64,000 nt of DNA, taken from the NCBI RefSeq assembly GCF_004564235.1, contig NZ_SOMN01000004.1, positions 1-64,000 on the forward strand, read 5' to 3'. This stretch comes from Cohnella luojiensis (lineage in GTDB: Bacteria > Bacillota > Bacilli > Paenibacillales > Paenibacillaceae). Every line of letters begins with the position of its first letter. The first letter of the stretch is position 1. A program made the translations under genes and the position numbers. The notes below the pieces were generated by a model. It saw only the letters and a list, made by a program, of their open reading frames with translations, made no database searches and was not told the origin of the DNA. This document shows, one piece after another, positions 51,679 to 59,666 of this stretch.

Positions 51679-52656
51679 TTATTCCACGATCCCCGTTCTT
51701 TCGATCCCGGTCACGAACCAACGTTGCAGGAACATGAACACGATGATCGGCGGGAAAATGATCAAGAAAGCGGCGGCCATCTTGGCGCCTTCCGTAACCG
51801 GATTTTCGATCGTGTTCCTTTGCCCAAGCAAAGAAGGATTGAGCACGTCTTCCAGCCGGTCAAGGCGAATGGATAGCGGCGTGAAATCGTTCGCCAGGAA
51901 CCACGAAGGCTCGTAATACATGTTCCAATACCAGATGAAGGAGAAAAGGAACACGACAAGACAAGCCGAGCGGGCGAGAGGAAACATGATGCCGAAGAAC
52001 AGCCTTAGCGTCGACGCGCCGTCCAGCTTGGCCGCTTCCTCCAGGCTTAACGGCTGCGACTTGAAAAACTGCCTGAAGATCAGAATGAACAGCGCGCTCT
52101 TGAGTCCTTGCCCGAAAAACGCGGGGATAAGGAACACGAACGGAGTATTCAGCAGCCCCAGCTTACTGTAAATGACGTATAGCGGAATGATGATGATTTG
52201 AGGCGGAATCAGGAAGGTCAGAATGACGAGCGCCGTGAACAAGCCTTTGAAAGGAATCGAAAGCTTGGCGAGCGCATAACCCGTCATGGCGCAGACGAGT
52301 ACCTGCACGAGTGAGCAGGAAATGGCGATCAGCGCCGTATTCTTGAGCGCGTCCGGATATTGCAGTCCTCTGAACGCATCGGACACGTTCTGCCAAGTGA
52401 CCACCCGCGGAATCCAAGTGACCGTCGGATCGAGAAGATCGTTTAAATTTTTGAGCGAAGTGCTGATCATGTAGAAGATCGGCTGCAAGTACAGATAAGC
52501 GACTATCGTAAGAAGTCCGTACAGAATGAGGTTGGCAAGCAAGCCGTCCGAGATATTTCGTCCCAGCACCACGACCTTGATTCTCTGGGCCGTACGGCTC
52601 CAGAAAATCCCCTTCACCTGCCTGCTTACCTTTTCGATCCATAATTCCCCGTTCAT
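51679..52656 (-). CDS. Sugar ABC transporter permease (MalG-like), importer B
   Basis: A 325-residue inner-membrane permease. The EAA loop is LSLEEAAKLDGASTLRLFFGIMFPLARS. The C-terminus ends FLQRWFVTGIERTGIVE. AAGGAGG precedes the ATG at 52656, which overlaps the stop of the preceding permease (ATGA). An upstream in-frame ATG 29 codons earlier lies inside that gene and lacks a ribosome site. Confidence 0.9.
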   Translation of the reverse strand: MNGELWIEKVSRQVKGIFWSRTAQRIKVVVLGRNISDGLLANLILYGLLTIVAYLYLQPIFYMISTSLKNLNDLLDPTVTWIPRVVTWQNVSDAFRGLQYPDALKNTALIAISCSLVQVLVCAMTGYALAKLSIPFKGLFTALVILTFLIPPQIIIIPLYVIYSKLGLLNTPFVFLIPAFFGQGLKSALFILIFRQFFKSQPLSLEEAAKLDGASTLRLFFGIMFPLARSACLVVFLFSFIWYWNMYYEPSWFLANDFTPLSIRLDRLEDVLNPSLLGQRNTIENPVTEGAKMAAAFLIIFPPIIVFMFLQRWFVTGIERTGIVE

Positions 52657-53549
52657 CGACGGTCCCTCCTTGTCTTCACGCTCCTGCCGAACAACAGCAG
52701 CACGATGGCGATCAGAACGAAAATAAACCCGAAGTATATCCAAGCAAGCGCGCTGGCGTAGCCATATCCGGTATCCATCTTGAACATGTTATCCCTTATG
52801 TGCGCCAAGACCGGGTTGAGAGGAAACGTGAACAAATCGATAATCGTGTACAGCACGTTCAGGCTTATGAAAGGAACGCTTGCCGGCAGCGTAATTTTCC
52901 AGAAGCTGTCCCAAGGAGAAGCCCCATCGATGCGGACCGCCTCGTAGATCGTGGGAGAAATCGTCTGGTACCCCGCGATGAAGATCAGAATTTGCACGCC
53001 CGAGTACCAAAGAATCAGGATGGCCCTGCTTAAGACGCTCATGATCGTTTCGGCGAATTGCTTGCCGATGTATTGCTCGATAAGAGGCTCCAGATTGTAT
53101 TGCTCGATAAAGGGTATCTCTCCGGCTCCTTGCGTGAATAACTCCGACAGCACCTGTCCGGTCGCGAAAATAACGGGGAGGAAGAAGATCGCGCGATAGA
53201 GAAATCTCCCCGGAAAACGTTGGTTGAGCATTAGCGAGATCAGCAAAGCGAAAATGACGATCATCGGAACCATCAAGAGCATTTGTTGGAAGTAAGTGAT
53301 CAGTTCGATCGGAAATACGTTATCCGTGACGAACGCGTCCTTGAAATTTTTCATCCCGATCCAATCGTATTTGAACCCTCCCGGGACGACCGCCACCTTG
53401 TGAAGGGACATGAACAACGACCAGCCAATCGGAATAGCTACGAAGATGCAGAAACCGATCAGCCACGGAAGCAGGAAGAGCAGCCCGATGCCGTATCGTT
53501 TCATGAAGTAAAGGCGCTTCTGCCAGGCGATTGCTTTCGTCTGATTCAT
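52653..53549 (-). CDS. Sugar ABC transporter permease (MalF-like), importer B
   Basis: A 298-residue inner-membrane permease with six predicted helices from about residue 17. The EAA loop is IYEAVRIDGASPWDSFWKITLPASVP. Start overlaps the DUF5696 gene by 4 bp (ATGA) and the stop overlaps the next permease by 4 bp, so three proteins are translated in a coupled series. Confidence 0.9.
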   Translation of the reverse strand: MNQTKAIAWQKRLYFMKRYGIGLLFLLPWLIGFCIFVAIPIGWSLFMSLHKVAVVPGGFKYDWIGMKNFKDAFVTDNVFPIELITYFQQMLLMVPMIVIFALLISLMLNQRFPGRFLYRAIFFLPVIFATGQVLSELFTQGAGEIPFIEQYNLEPLIEQYIGKQFAETIMSVLSRAILILWYSGVQILIFIAGYQTISPTIYEAVRIDGASPWDSFWKITLPASVPFISLNVLYTIIDLFTFPLNPVLAHIRDNMFKMDTGYGYASALAWIYFGFIFVLIAIVLLLFGRSVKTRRDRR

Positions 53550-55705
53550 GCGCCTCCGCCTCCTTCCACTTCGAACGTTCCCCGATCGTAATCTACGATG
53601 ACCCGGGTGCCGTCCTCGTAGGTGGTCGCGAACCGCTTGCCGGCAAGCTTCTCATGGTCGACGATCTTCTGCGCGTACAGCTTGGCAAGGGAATCGAATT
53701 GGCCGTATTCTTGTCCGATGCGGTCCGCCCACTTTTCGTATTGGCTGCTGAAGAGGAAGAACCAAATGTGGAGATCCATCATTTTGCGGGATTCCTCGTA
53801 GGTTAGGAAGAACGTCGGCATCGCTCCGTATTCGATCGATTTGAGGAACTCGGTTTGCACGTCGTTGCGTAGATTCCCGCCGTCTCCGAAGCTATAGGGG
53901 ACATACCCGTGAAGCACGATCGGATAAAACGGCACGGTCTCGTCGATCATGAAGTCGTAGCTGGAATCGTTAGGCAGGTCGTCGATGTAATCGATCTCGC
54001 CCAAAGAGTAATCGTTGCCCCTGTATACCCCGGCTGAACCTAGCTCCTTCCTCGTGTAATCCAGGAGGCCTTCATAGATATTGATCGCGTCCTCGCGGGT
54101 CATGAGCCCCGTCGGATCGTAATCGTTGAACACCATCGATCCGAGCCCGTCATAGAACAATCCGGATACGCCGATCTCCTTCAGCTCTTGAATCGAATCG
54201 TACGCCAGGTCTACCGTTCGCGCGGGCTTGCTTAGGAACCAGCTTTCGTCCTTGAATACGGTTCCGTCCATTTTCCTTACTCCGCTGTTCTTAGGCGACA
54301 ATGAAGTGCTCGTATCGTCCAACCAAATCAGTTGGTCGTAAAATTGAACGTCGATATCGTCCTTGCGCATTTCCGACACGAATTCTTTGGCGGCGGATTT
54401 GCCGCCGAGCTTTTTCTCGATTGGGAAGCGGTTATCCAGCCTGTGGCCGCCCATGTTCTGCCAGCCGTAATAGACGACCTCCATATTGGCGACTCCCTTC
54501 TCTTGAAGGCCTTTCACGATTTCCGCAGCTTGGGAGAAGGTCGTCGTAGGGACATATTCGATTTGGTTATAGGCTTCGCGGAAGCCGCCCCCCATGATTT
54601 TCAAATAAAGCGGAACATGCTCTACAGGTTGCAAGGGACTTCCCAGCCCTCCGGTTTCGGCAAGATAATCCCGGTAAGCGTTGGCCATCCCGACGTAGCC
54701 GGAATCATCGCCTTCCAAGAACCGGTATTCGATCTCCCGGTCCGTCTTCAGCCGCTCCTTCTGAACCGCTTTGACCGGAGCGGAAACCCGGCTCCTCTGA
54801 TACAGGTAGTTCTCCCGGTAAATCTGGCTCGTATAGACGTTGTAGAACGACGATTTTAAACCGGGCGGCATAGCCGCGATGTTCGACGAATCGCCTCCCC
54901 GGCTAATGACGGCCAAGAATGCGTTCGTTCCCCTCTTCATTCCGAAAACGGGGTACGCGATATCTTCCCGCCTTTCCCCCGAACGGGACCAGTTGAGCAT
55001 GTTGGTCACGTCGAGCCCATACACCTGGTGAATGTACCCCTTGGATATATCAGCGCGATTACTGGTGAATTTAATCAATCCGCCGGGTCCGTCGGGAACG
55101 AAGATATAGCCTTCTTCACCTGCCGCAGCCGCTCCGAAGTAGGGCAGCAAGTCGAGGGAAAAGACGACGAAATCCCCTTCTTCCTTTATTCCTTCCGTCG
55201 GCACGCGCACCTTAAGCCCGTTCGCGGTCAGCTCGTATTGAATGGCTAGACCGAGCTTCTTCTCCGTAAAGCGGTAAGAAATCTGGAGACCGGCGTCGTT
55301 CTTGACCATTGCGATCTCTAGCTTAGGGTCGAGCGCGTTCACGACCTTCTCGATCGTCTGGTCCTTCCCCGAGGTCGTGACGTAAGTCAGGGCGAAAGGT
55401 GATTGGAGGTTGGCTAACAGCAAGCCTTTGACCGTTTCATTGGCTATTTGCTCTTTCGTCGGATTGCTCGACCACCGGTAGCCCGACCGTTTGTCGAGGA
55501 GAGCGATCTGCGTGTTATCCGGGCGCACGTAGAGGGCATATTTCTCGTTCTCCAGCGCCAGGGCAAATCCGTCTGCCCCCGACTTGGGATTCCATGGCTC
55601 TCCCTCGAAGAGAGGAGCGCGGACGGAGAACGGCGCGGGGATTCCCGCAGCTTCAAGCGCTTCCCCCAACGGCGTCTCTCCTTCCCGAAGAAAGAAATAC
55701 AGCAA
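53546..55705 (-). CDS. DUF5696-type membrane-anchored protein with a TIM-barrel-like, glycosidase-like C-terminal half
   Basis: A protein of 719 residues from the first ordinary start codon, a TTG at 55705. That start falls at the end of an evident signal-anchor helix. Upstream, open frame continues 27 codons with a basic stretch and a hydrophobic helix, but contains only ATT or ATC as possible initiators (see findings), so the real protein is probably 744-746 residues. The first half is a beta-rich domain. The second half has barrel-like blocks: MEVVYYGWQNMGGH, DDIDVQFYDQLIWLDD, GVSGLFYDGLGSMVFNDYDP, YDFMIDETVPFYPIVLHGYVPY. It resembles glycoside hydrolases, with candidate acids in YDGLG and IDETVPF. 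No assigned activity. It overlaps the following permease by 4 bp. Confidence 0.8.
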   Translation of the reverse strand: MLYFFLREGETPLGEALEAAGIPAPFSVRAPLFEGEPWNPKSGADGFALALENEKYALYVRPDNTQIALLDKRSGYRWSSNPTKEQIANETVKGLLLANLQSPFALTYVTTSGKDQTIEKVVNALDPKLEIAMVKNDAGLQISYRFTEKKLGLAIQYELTANGLKVRVPTEGIKEEGDFVVFSLDLLPYFGAAAAGEEGYIFVPDGPGGLIKFTSNRADISKGYIHQVYGLDVTNMLNWSRSGERREDIAYPVFGMKRGTNAFLAVISRGGDSSNIAAMPPGLKSSFYNVYTSQIYRENYLYQRSRVSAPVKAVQKERLKTDREIEYRFLEGDDSGYVGMANAYRDYLAETGGLGSPLQPVEHVPLYLKIMGGGFREAYNQIEYVPTTTFSQAAEIVKGLQEKGVANMEVVYYGWQNMGGHRLDNRFPIEKKLGGKSAAKEFVSEMRKDDIDVQFYDQLIWLDDTSTSLSPKNSGVRKMDGTVFKDESWFLSKPARTVDLAYDSIQELKEIGVSGLFYDGLGSMVFNDYDPTGLMTREDAINIYEGLLDYTRKELGSAGVYRGNDYSLGEIDYIDDLPNDSSYDFMIDETVPFYPIVLHGYVPYSFGDGGNLRNDVQTEFLKSIEYGAMPTFFLTYEESRKMMDLHIWFFLFSSQYEKWADRIGQEYGQFDSLAKLYAQKIVDHEKLAGKRFATTYEDGTRVIVDYDRGTFEVEGGGGA

Positions 55706-55772
55706 GAGTAGTACGATTACGCAAACGGCCGAGGCGATAAGCTTTACGCGAAGCGATAGGCGCTTGATGAAA

Positions 55773-57788
55773 TTAACGATAGAAATTCACCTCTTTGTAA
55801 AGCTGGTAGACGAAGTCGTACAGGTTGTATGACAATCCGAAAACGATGAAACCGAACAGCCAAATCGTGGCGATCGCGAAGACGGTGATCGCGATATTCT
55901 TGAGCGATTCCACGAAATCGAAATTATGGATGACCTGCGTCATGACGATAAACATAGCTGCCATCCAAAGATACATGACCGAGGTTAACGATCGGATCAG
56001 TACCGCCTCGTCAAGCGTTAGAACATTGGACAGGATGACGATCGGAACGGAAAAAAACAAGTAAGGCGCCAATGCGTAAGTACTGCCTTGGATGACTTCC
56101 CTGAATTTGCCTTCGCCATCCTTGATGCTGCATACGAGATAGTTGGCGATGATCCACGTCACCCATGGCAGAACGAACAAACCCATAATGTTAGGCAGGT
56201 TGATCTGAGAGCGTTGCACGGGATAGAACAAGAACCCGGTCCCGTATAGCGTGACGATCTTCATGACCAGAACGCCGACCAGCAGAATCACGATGACCCA
56301 TGGGGACACCCGCGCCTCCTTCAATTTGTAGAAGCCTTGATACGGATGGAGCATCACGTAGCCGAAGTTGCGCAATTCGGCTAAAGGACGGTCCAGCGCC
56401 GAAGGCAACGGCTTGCGGGTGAGTAGTCTCTTGATAGCCCTTGGCGTGAATTTCAACAAAAGCCCTATGGCAACGAGGGTTAGAACGAGGCCGATGAAAT
56501 GGTTCTGCAGCCATTCCAGCCGGATTTCCCAGTAAGCCTTCGAATAACCTTTCGTATCGTAAGCTTCCTTCATGAAGGAAAGCGCCAGTTCGTTATTCTT
56601 CTCTTCCAAGTACACCTTGCCAAGCCCCAGATAAGTTCCGGTAAACATCTCGTTACGGGCGTATACCCTTTCCCAGTAAGGCTTGCTTTCCGCGTATTTG
56701 CCGTCATCGTAGAGAAGAATGGCGTTCATGACGTCGTTGCCGAATTCGCTTCTCGTGAATTTGTGGACCGTTTTCGTGCGGCTGTCCGTCACCCAAACGT
56801 TGCTCTTCGAATCGATTCCGATGCTCGTCGGAAATCCCATGACCCCGTATTGCTGCGTATTGTTGTCCGTGAACCCGAAGGCGAACAACGCATTCCCGTT
56901 GCGGTCGAAAATATTGATCCGGCCAAAGTCCAGATCCACGTTGTACAGAAATCCGTGCGAATCTATGGCGACGTCCACGATACCGTGGCTATGCTGGAAC
57001 GTCTTGCTCTTGAAGGCGTCCACGCCTCCCGCGTTAAGCTTGCGAATCGCCGCCGCGCCGAAGTCGCCCGCCGTCGACGTATAGATGAAGCCTTCGTCGT
57101 CCAGTGAAATATTCACGATCGGCTTAGGCAGGCTGGCCGTTTCCTTCGCTAACTGCTCCTTGTTGAGAATGAGCTTCTTCAGCCAATTCAGCAGCGTTTG
57201 CTGCGCCTTATTGGCTCCGAAGAAGCCCATGAATTCCCCTTCCTTGTTCATGCGAAGCAGCCCCTGATAGGAGGAATTCATCGCGACGTACATGACGCCT
57301 CGCCGGTCTACTACGAGCTTAATCGGAACGAAGTGCTCGGACTGCAGAAGGGGCGACGTCGGCTTCTTGTATTCCCGGACAAAGCTGCCGCCGGCGTCGA
57401 ACACGGCGATGCGCTGATTGCCCGAATCCGCCACATATACCTCTCCTTCCGGCGTAACGAACACGCCCTCCGGAGAATTGAGCTGGCCTTCGCCTTCGTC
57501 TTGACCGATCGTGCGGATGACCGTTCCGCCGTTGCCCAGCACGAAAATACGGTTATTCCCTTTGTCCGCCACATACACCGTATCGTCCGCGCCGATATGG
57601 AGATCGACGGGCTCTTCGAAGCCGTCCCCATAGGCCCCCATTGGCTTGTAAATCGCCTGAATGCCATCCCAATAGGAACGATTGCTGTCAAAATACGTGG
57701 TCTGGTACGGAATTCGCGCATGCATCGTTTCCGGAGCGGCCAGCAAAGCCGTCGCTGCCAGAAGCAGAAAAGCAAGCAATCTCTTCAT
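55773..57788 (-). CDS. Membrane protein: secreted NHL beta-propeller fused to YIP1-type membrane domain
   Basis: A 671-residue envelope protein. A signal peptide (MKRLLAFLLLAATALLAAPE) precedes an NHL-repeat beta-propeller (about 40-380) with units such as DDTVYVADKGNNRIFVLGNGG and EVYVADSGNQRIAVFDAGG. A short TPR-like helical piece (about 385-430) follows, then a helix near 437-457. The C-terminal third (about 480-670) has five hydrophobic helices of the YIP1 type. An outward-facing sensor or scaffold attached to the membrane is plausible. GGAAGTCGGGAA precedes the ATG at 57788. It lies between the permeases of importer A and the DUF5696 gene. Confidence 0.85.
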   Translation of the reverse strand: MKRLLAFLLLAATALLAAPETMHARIPYQTTYFDSNRSYWDGIQAIYKPMGAYGDGFEEPVDLHIGADDTVYVADKGNNRIFVLGNGGTVIRTIGQDEGEGQLNSPEGVFVTPEGEVYVADSGNQRIAVFDAGGSFVREYKKPTSPLLQSEHFVPIKLVVDRRGVMYVAMNSSYQGLLRMNKEGEFMGFFGANKAQQTLLNWLKKLILNKEQLAKETASLPKPIVNISLDDEGFIYTSTAGDFGAAAIRKLNAGGVDAFKSKTFQHSHGIVDVAIDSHGFLYNVDLDFGRINIFDRNGNALFAFGFTDNNTQQYGVMGFPTSIGIDSKSNVWVTDSRTKTVHKFTRSEFGNDVMNAILLYDDGKYAESKPYWERVYARNEMFTGTYLGLGKVYLEEKNNELALSFMKEAYDTKGYSKAYWEIRLEWLQNHFIGLVLTLVAIGLLLKFTPRAIKRLLTRKPLPSALDRPLAELRNFGYVMLHPYQGFYKLKEARVSPWVIVILLVGVLVMKIVTLYGTGFLFYPVQRSQINLPNIMGLFVLPWVTWIIANYLVCSIKDGEGKFREVIQGSTYALAPYLFFSVPIVILSNVLTLDEAVLIRSLTSVMYLWMAAMFIVMTQVIHNFDFVESLKNIAITVFAIATIWLFGFIVFGLSYNLYDFVYQLYKEVNFYR

Positions 57789-57832
57789 TTCCCGACTTCC
57801 TTTGCTGGTGGAATTACTTGAATGACTTTGCA

Positions 57833-58690
57833 TTACTTGATTCCGGAATGGATCATCGTCTCGAGCACCTTCCTCTGGAAGAGGAGGAAGATAATCAGAT
57901 TCGGGATGAACATCAGCAAGCCCGCGGCGGCGGCCACGTTCTGCCCCGCAACGCTGTTCTGCAAACCGCTGAGCAAGCTATTTACATAGAAGGCAAGCGT
58001 TCTCATCGTCTCGTCCTGCATGAACAAGGTCGATGTCTCCACGTCCCCCCACACGCCCTGGAACGTGAAGATTGAGATCGTCGCGATCGCAGGCACGGCT
58101 AGCGGCAGCACGATCTTGGTGAAAATGCCGATGTGGCTTGCCCCGTCGATCCTCGCTGCCTCCATCAGCTCCCCGGGAATTTGGGAGATAAAACCGACGA
58201 GCATGAACACCGCGATCGGCGAGGCCAATGAAGGCAAGATGTGCCCGAGGTAAGTATTGTGCAAATGAATGCCGCTAATGATCAGGTATCTTGGAATGCC
58301 TACCGTCTCCGGAGCGAACATCAAGGATAACGTTATTAGGGACAGAATCAACTGCTTAAAATGAAATTGATATTTCGCGAGCACGTATGCGGCCATCGTG
58401 CTTACGACGATGACGCTGATTAACGTGAGCGCCACGACGAACACGCTGTTGAACACGTAACGGCTGAAAGGAACGGTTGCGTTCGTGGCGTGGAGGAATA
58501 ACTGCTCGAAATTGCTTCCCGTCGGATTCTGCACGAAAAATCTCGGCGGAAACAGGAACAGCTCATTCGTCGGCTTGAAGGCGTGATTCAGAATAAAAAC
58601 GATCGGCAGCGACATGAACGCGGCAAGAGCGGTAAAGACGGTAACCAGGATGACCTGGAACGGCGTTATTCTTCGAAGACGTCGAATCAT
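57833..58690 (-). CDS. Sugar ABC transporter permease (MalG-like), importer A
   Basis: A 285-residue inner-membrane permease with six predicted helices. The EAA loop is LMEAARIDGASHIGIFTKIVLPLAVP, about residues 185-210. It ends LLFQRKVLETMIHSGIK. It starts 4 bp after the end of the partner permease gene. Confidence 0.9.
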   Translation of the reverse strand: MIRRLRRITPFQVILVTVFTALAAFMSLPIVFILNHAFKPTNELFLFPPRFFVQNPTGSNFEQLFLHATNATVPFSRYVFNSVFVVALTLISVIVVSTMAAYVLAKYQFHFKQLILSLITLSLMFAPETVGIPRYLIISGIHLHNTYLGHILPSLASPIAVFMLVGFISQIPGELMEAARIDGASHIGIFTKIVLPLAVPAIATISIFTFQGVWGDVETSTLFMQDETMRTLAFYVNSLLSGLQNSVAGQNVAAAAGLLMFIPNLIIFLLFQRKVLETMIHSGIK

Positions 58691-58694
58691 CGTT

Positions 58695-59666
58695 CTACAG
58701 CTCCTCCTTCGACCCGAACAGCCGGTAAGCGAATCTCATGGCGAAATAGCTGACGAGCAGTAAAATGACTGAGATTGCGGATGCGTACCCGAGCTCGAAG
58801 CGGATAAAAGCGTAATCGTCGATATGGTTGATCACGAGATGTCCGGCATATTGCGGCGTGATCGGCAATCCCGTTAGTTGGGTCGAGATGCTCCCCGCCT
58901 TTAACGTCGTGACGATCGTCATGACGGCGCTGAACAGCATCTGCGGTTTCATCGACGGAATCGTGATAAAAAACACTTCTTGCAGCCGGTTGGAGATTCC
59001 GTCGATGCGCCCGGCTTCGTACAATTCCCGGTTTACCGTCTGGAGCCCGGCCAGCATCGCGAGGAAGCCGACGCTAAAGCTGATCCAAAGCGAGACGATG
59101 ATCATGACCTTGAGCAAATATTCGGGCTTCTGCAGCCAGACGATCGGATTGTCGATCCAGCCCATCTGCAGCAGAAAGTTGTTAAGATACCCGACCCTGT
59201 CCCCGCTGAAAGCGGCGATCCATACGACGGATAGCGCCACGGCCCCCGCCATCGAAGGGGCGTAGAACGCTAGCGTGTAATAATCGCGGATTTTGATCGG
59301 AAGCTGGTGAATCAGCCAAGCAAACAGAAACGCTAGCAGGTAGCCGCCGGGTCCGACGATCAGCGCGAACAGAAAGGTGTTCGGAAGCGCCTTGGTTAGG
59401 AAAATAATATCTTGCGTGAACAAGGCGATATAGTTATCGAATCCGATGAATCTTAGAGATCCGAAGCCGTCGTAAGACGTAAACCCGAGCGTCGCGGCCA
59501 TGACGACCGGAATCACGATGAACACCGCGAAGCAGATCAGGAACGGCGCGAGGAACAGGTAGCAGAAGCTATCGCGGCGAATTTCCGCCCAGAACCTGTT
59601 CCATCTTAAGCGAATGGAAGAAGGCGTCCCCGCTCGGGTCAAACCGGGAGTAAGCTCGGTATTCAT
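58695..59666 (-). CDS. Sugar ABC transporter permease (MalF-like), importer A
   Basis: A 323-residue inner-membrane permease with six predicted helices. The EAA-type loop is RELYEAGRIDGISNRLQEVFFITIPSMKP, with the usual E-A-A changed to E-A-G. The ATG at 59666 overlaps the TGA of the binding-protein gene by 4 bp and has GGGAGG 10 nt upstream. Confidence 0.9.
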   Translation of the reverse strand: MNTELTPGLTRAGTPSSIRLRWNRFWAEIRRDSFCYLFLAPFLICFAVFIVIPVVMAATLGFTSYDGFGSLRFIGFDNYIALFTQDIIFLTKALPNTFLFALIVGPGGYLLAFLFAWLIHQLPIKIRDYYTLAFYAPSMAGAVALSVVWIAAFSGDRVGYLNNFLLQMGWIDNPIVWLQKPEYLLKVMIIVSLWISFSVGFLAMLAGLQTVNRELYEAGRIDGISNRLQEVFFITIPSMKPQMLFSAVMTIVTTLKAGSISTQLTGLPITPQYAGHLVINHIDDYAFIRFELGYASAISVILLLVSYFAMRFAYRLFGSKEEL

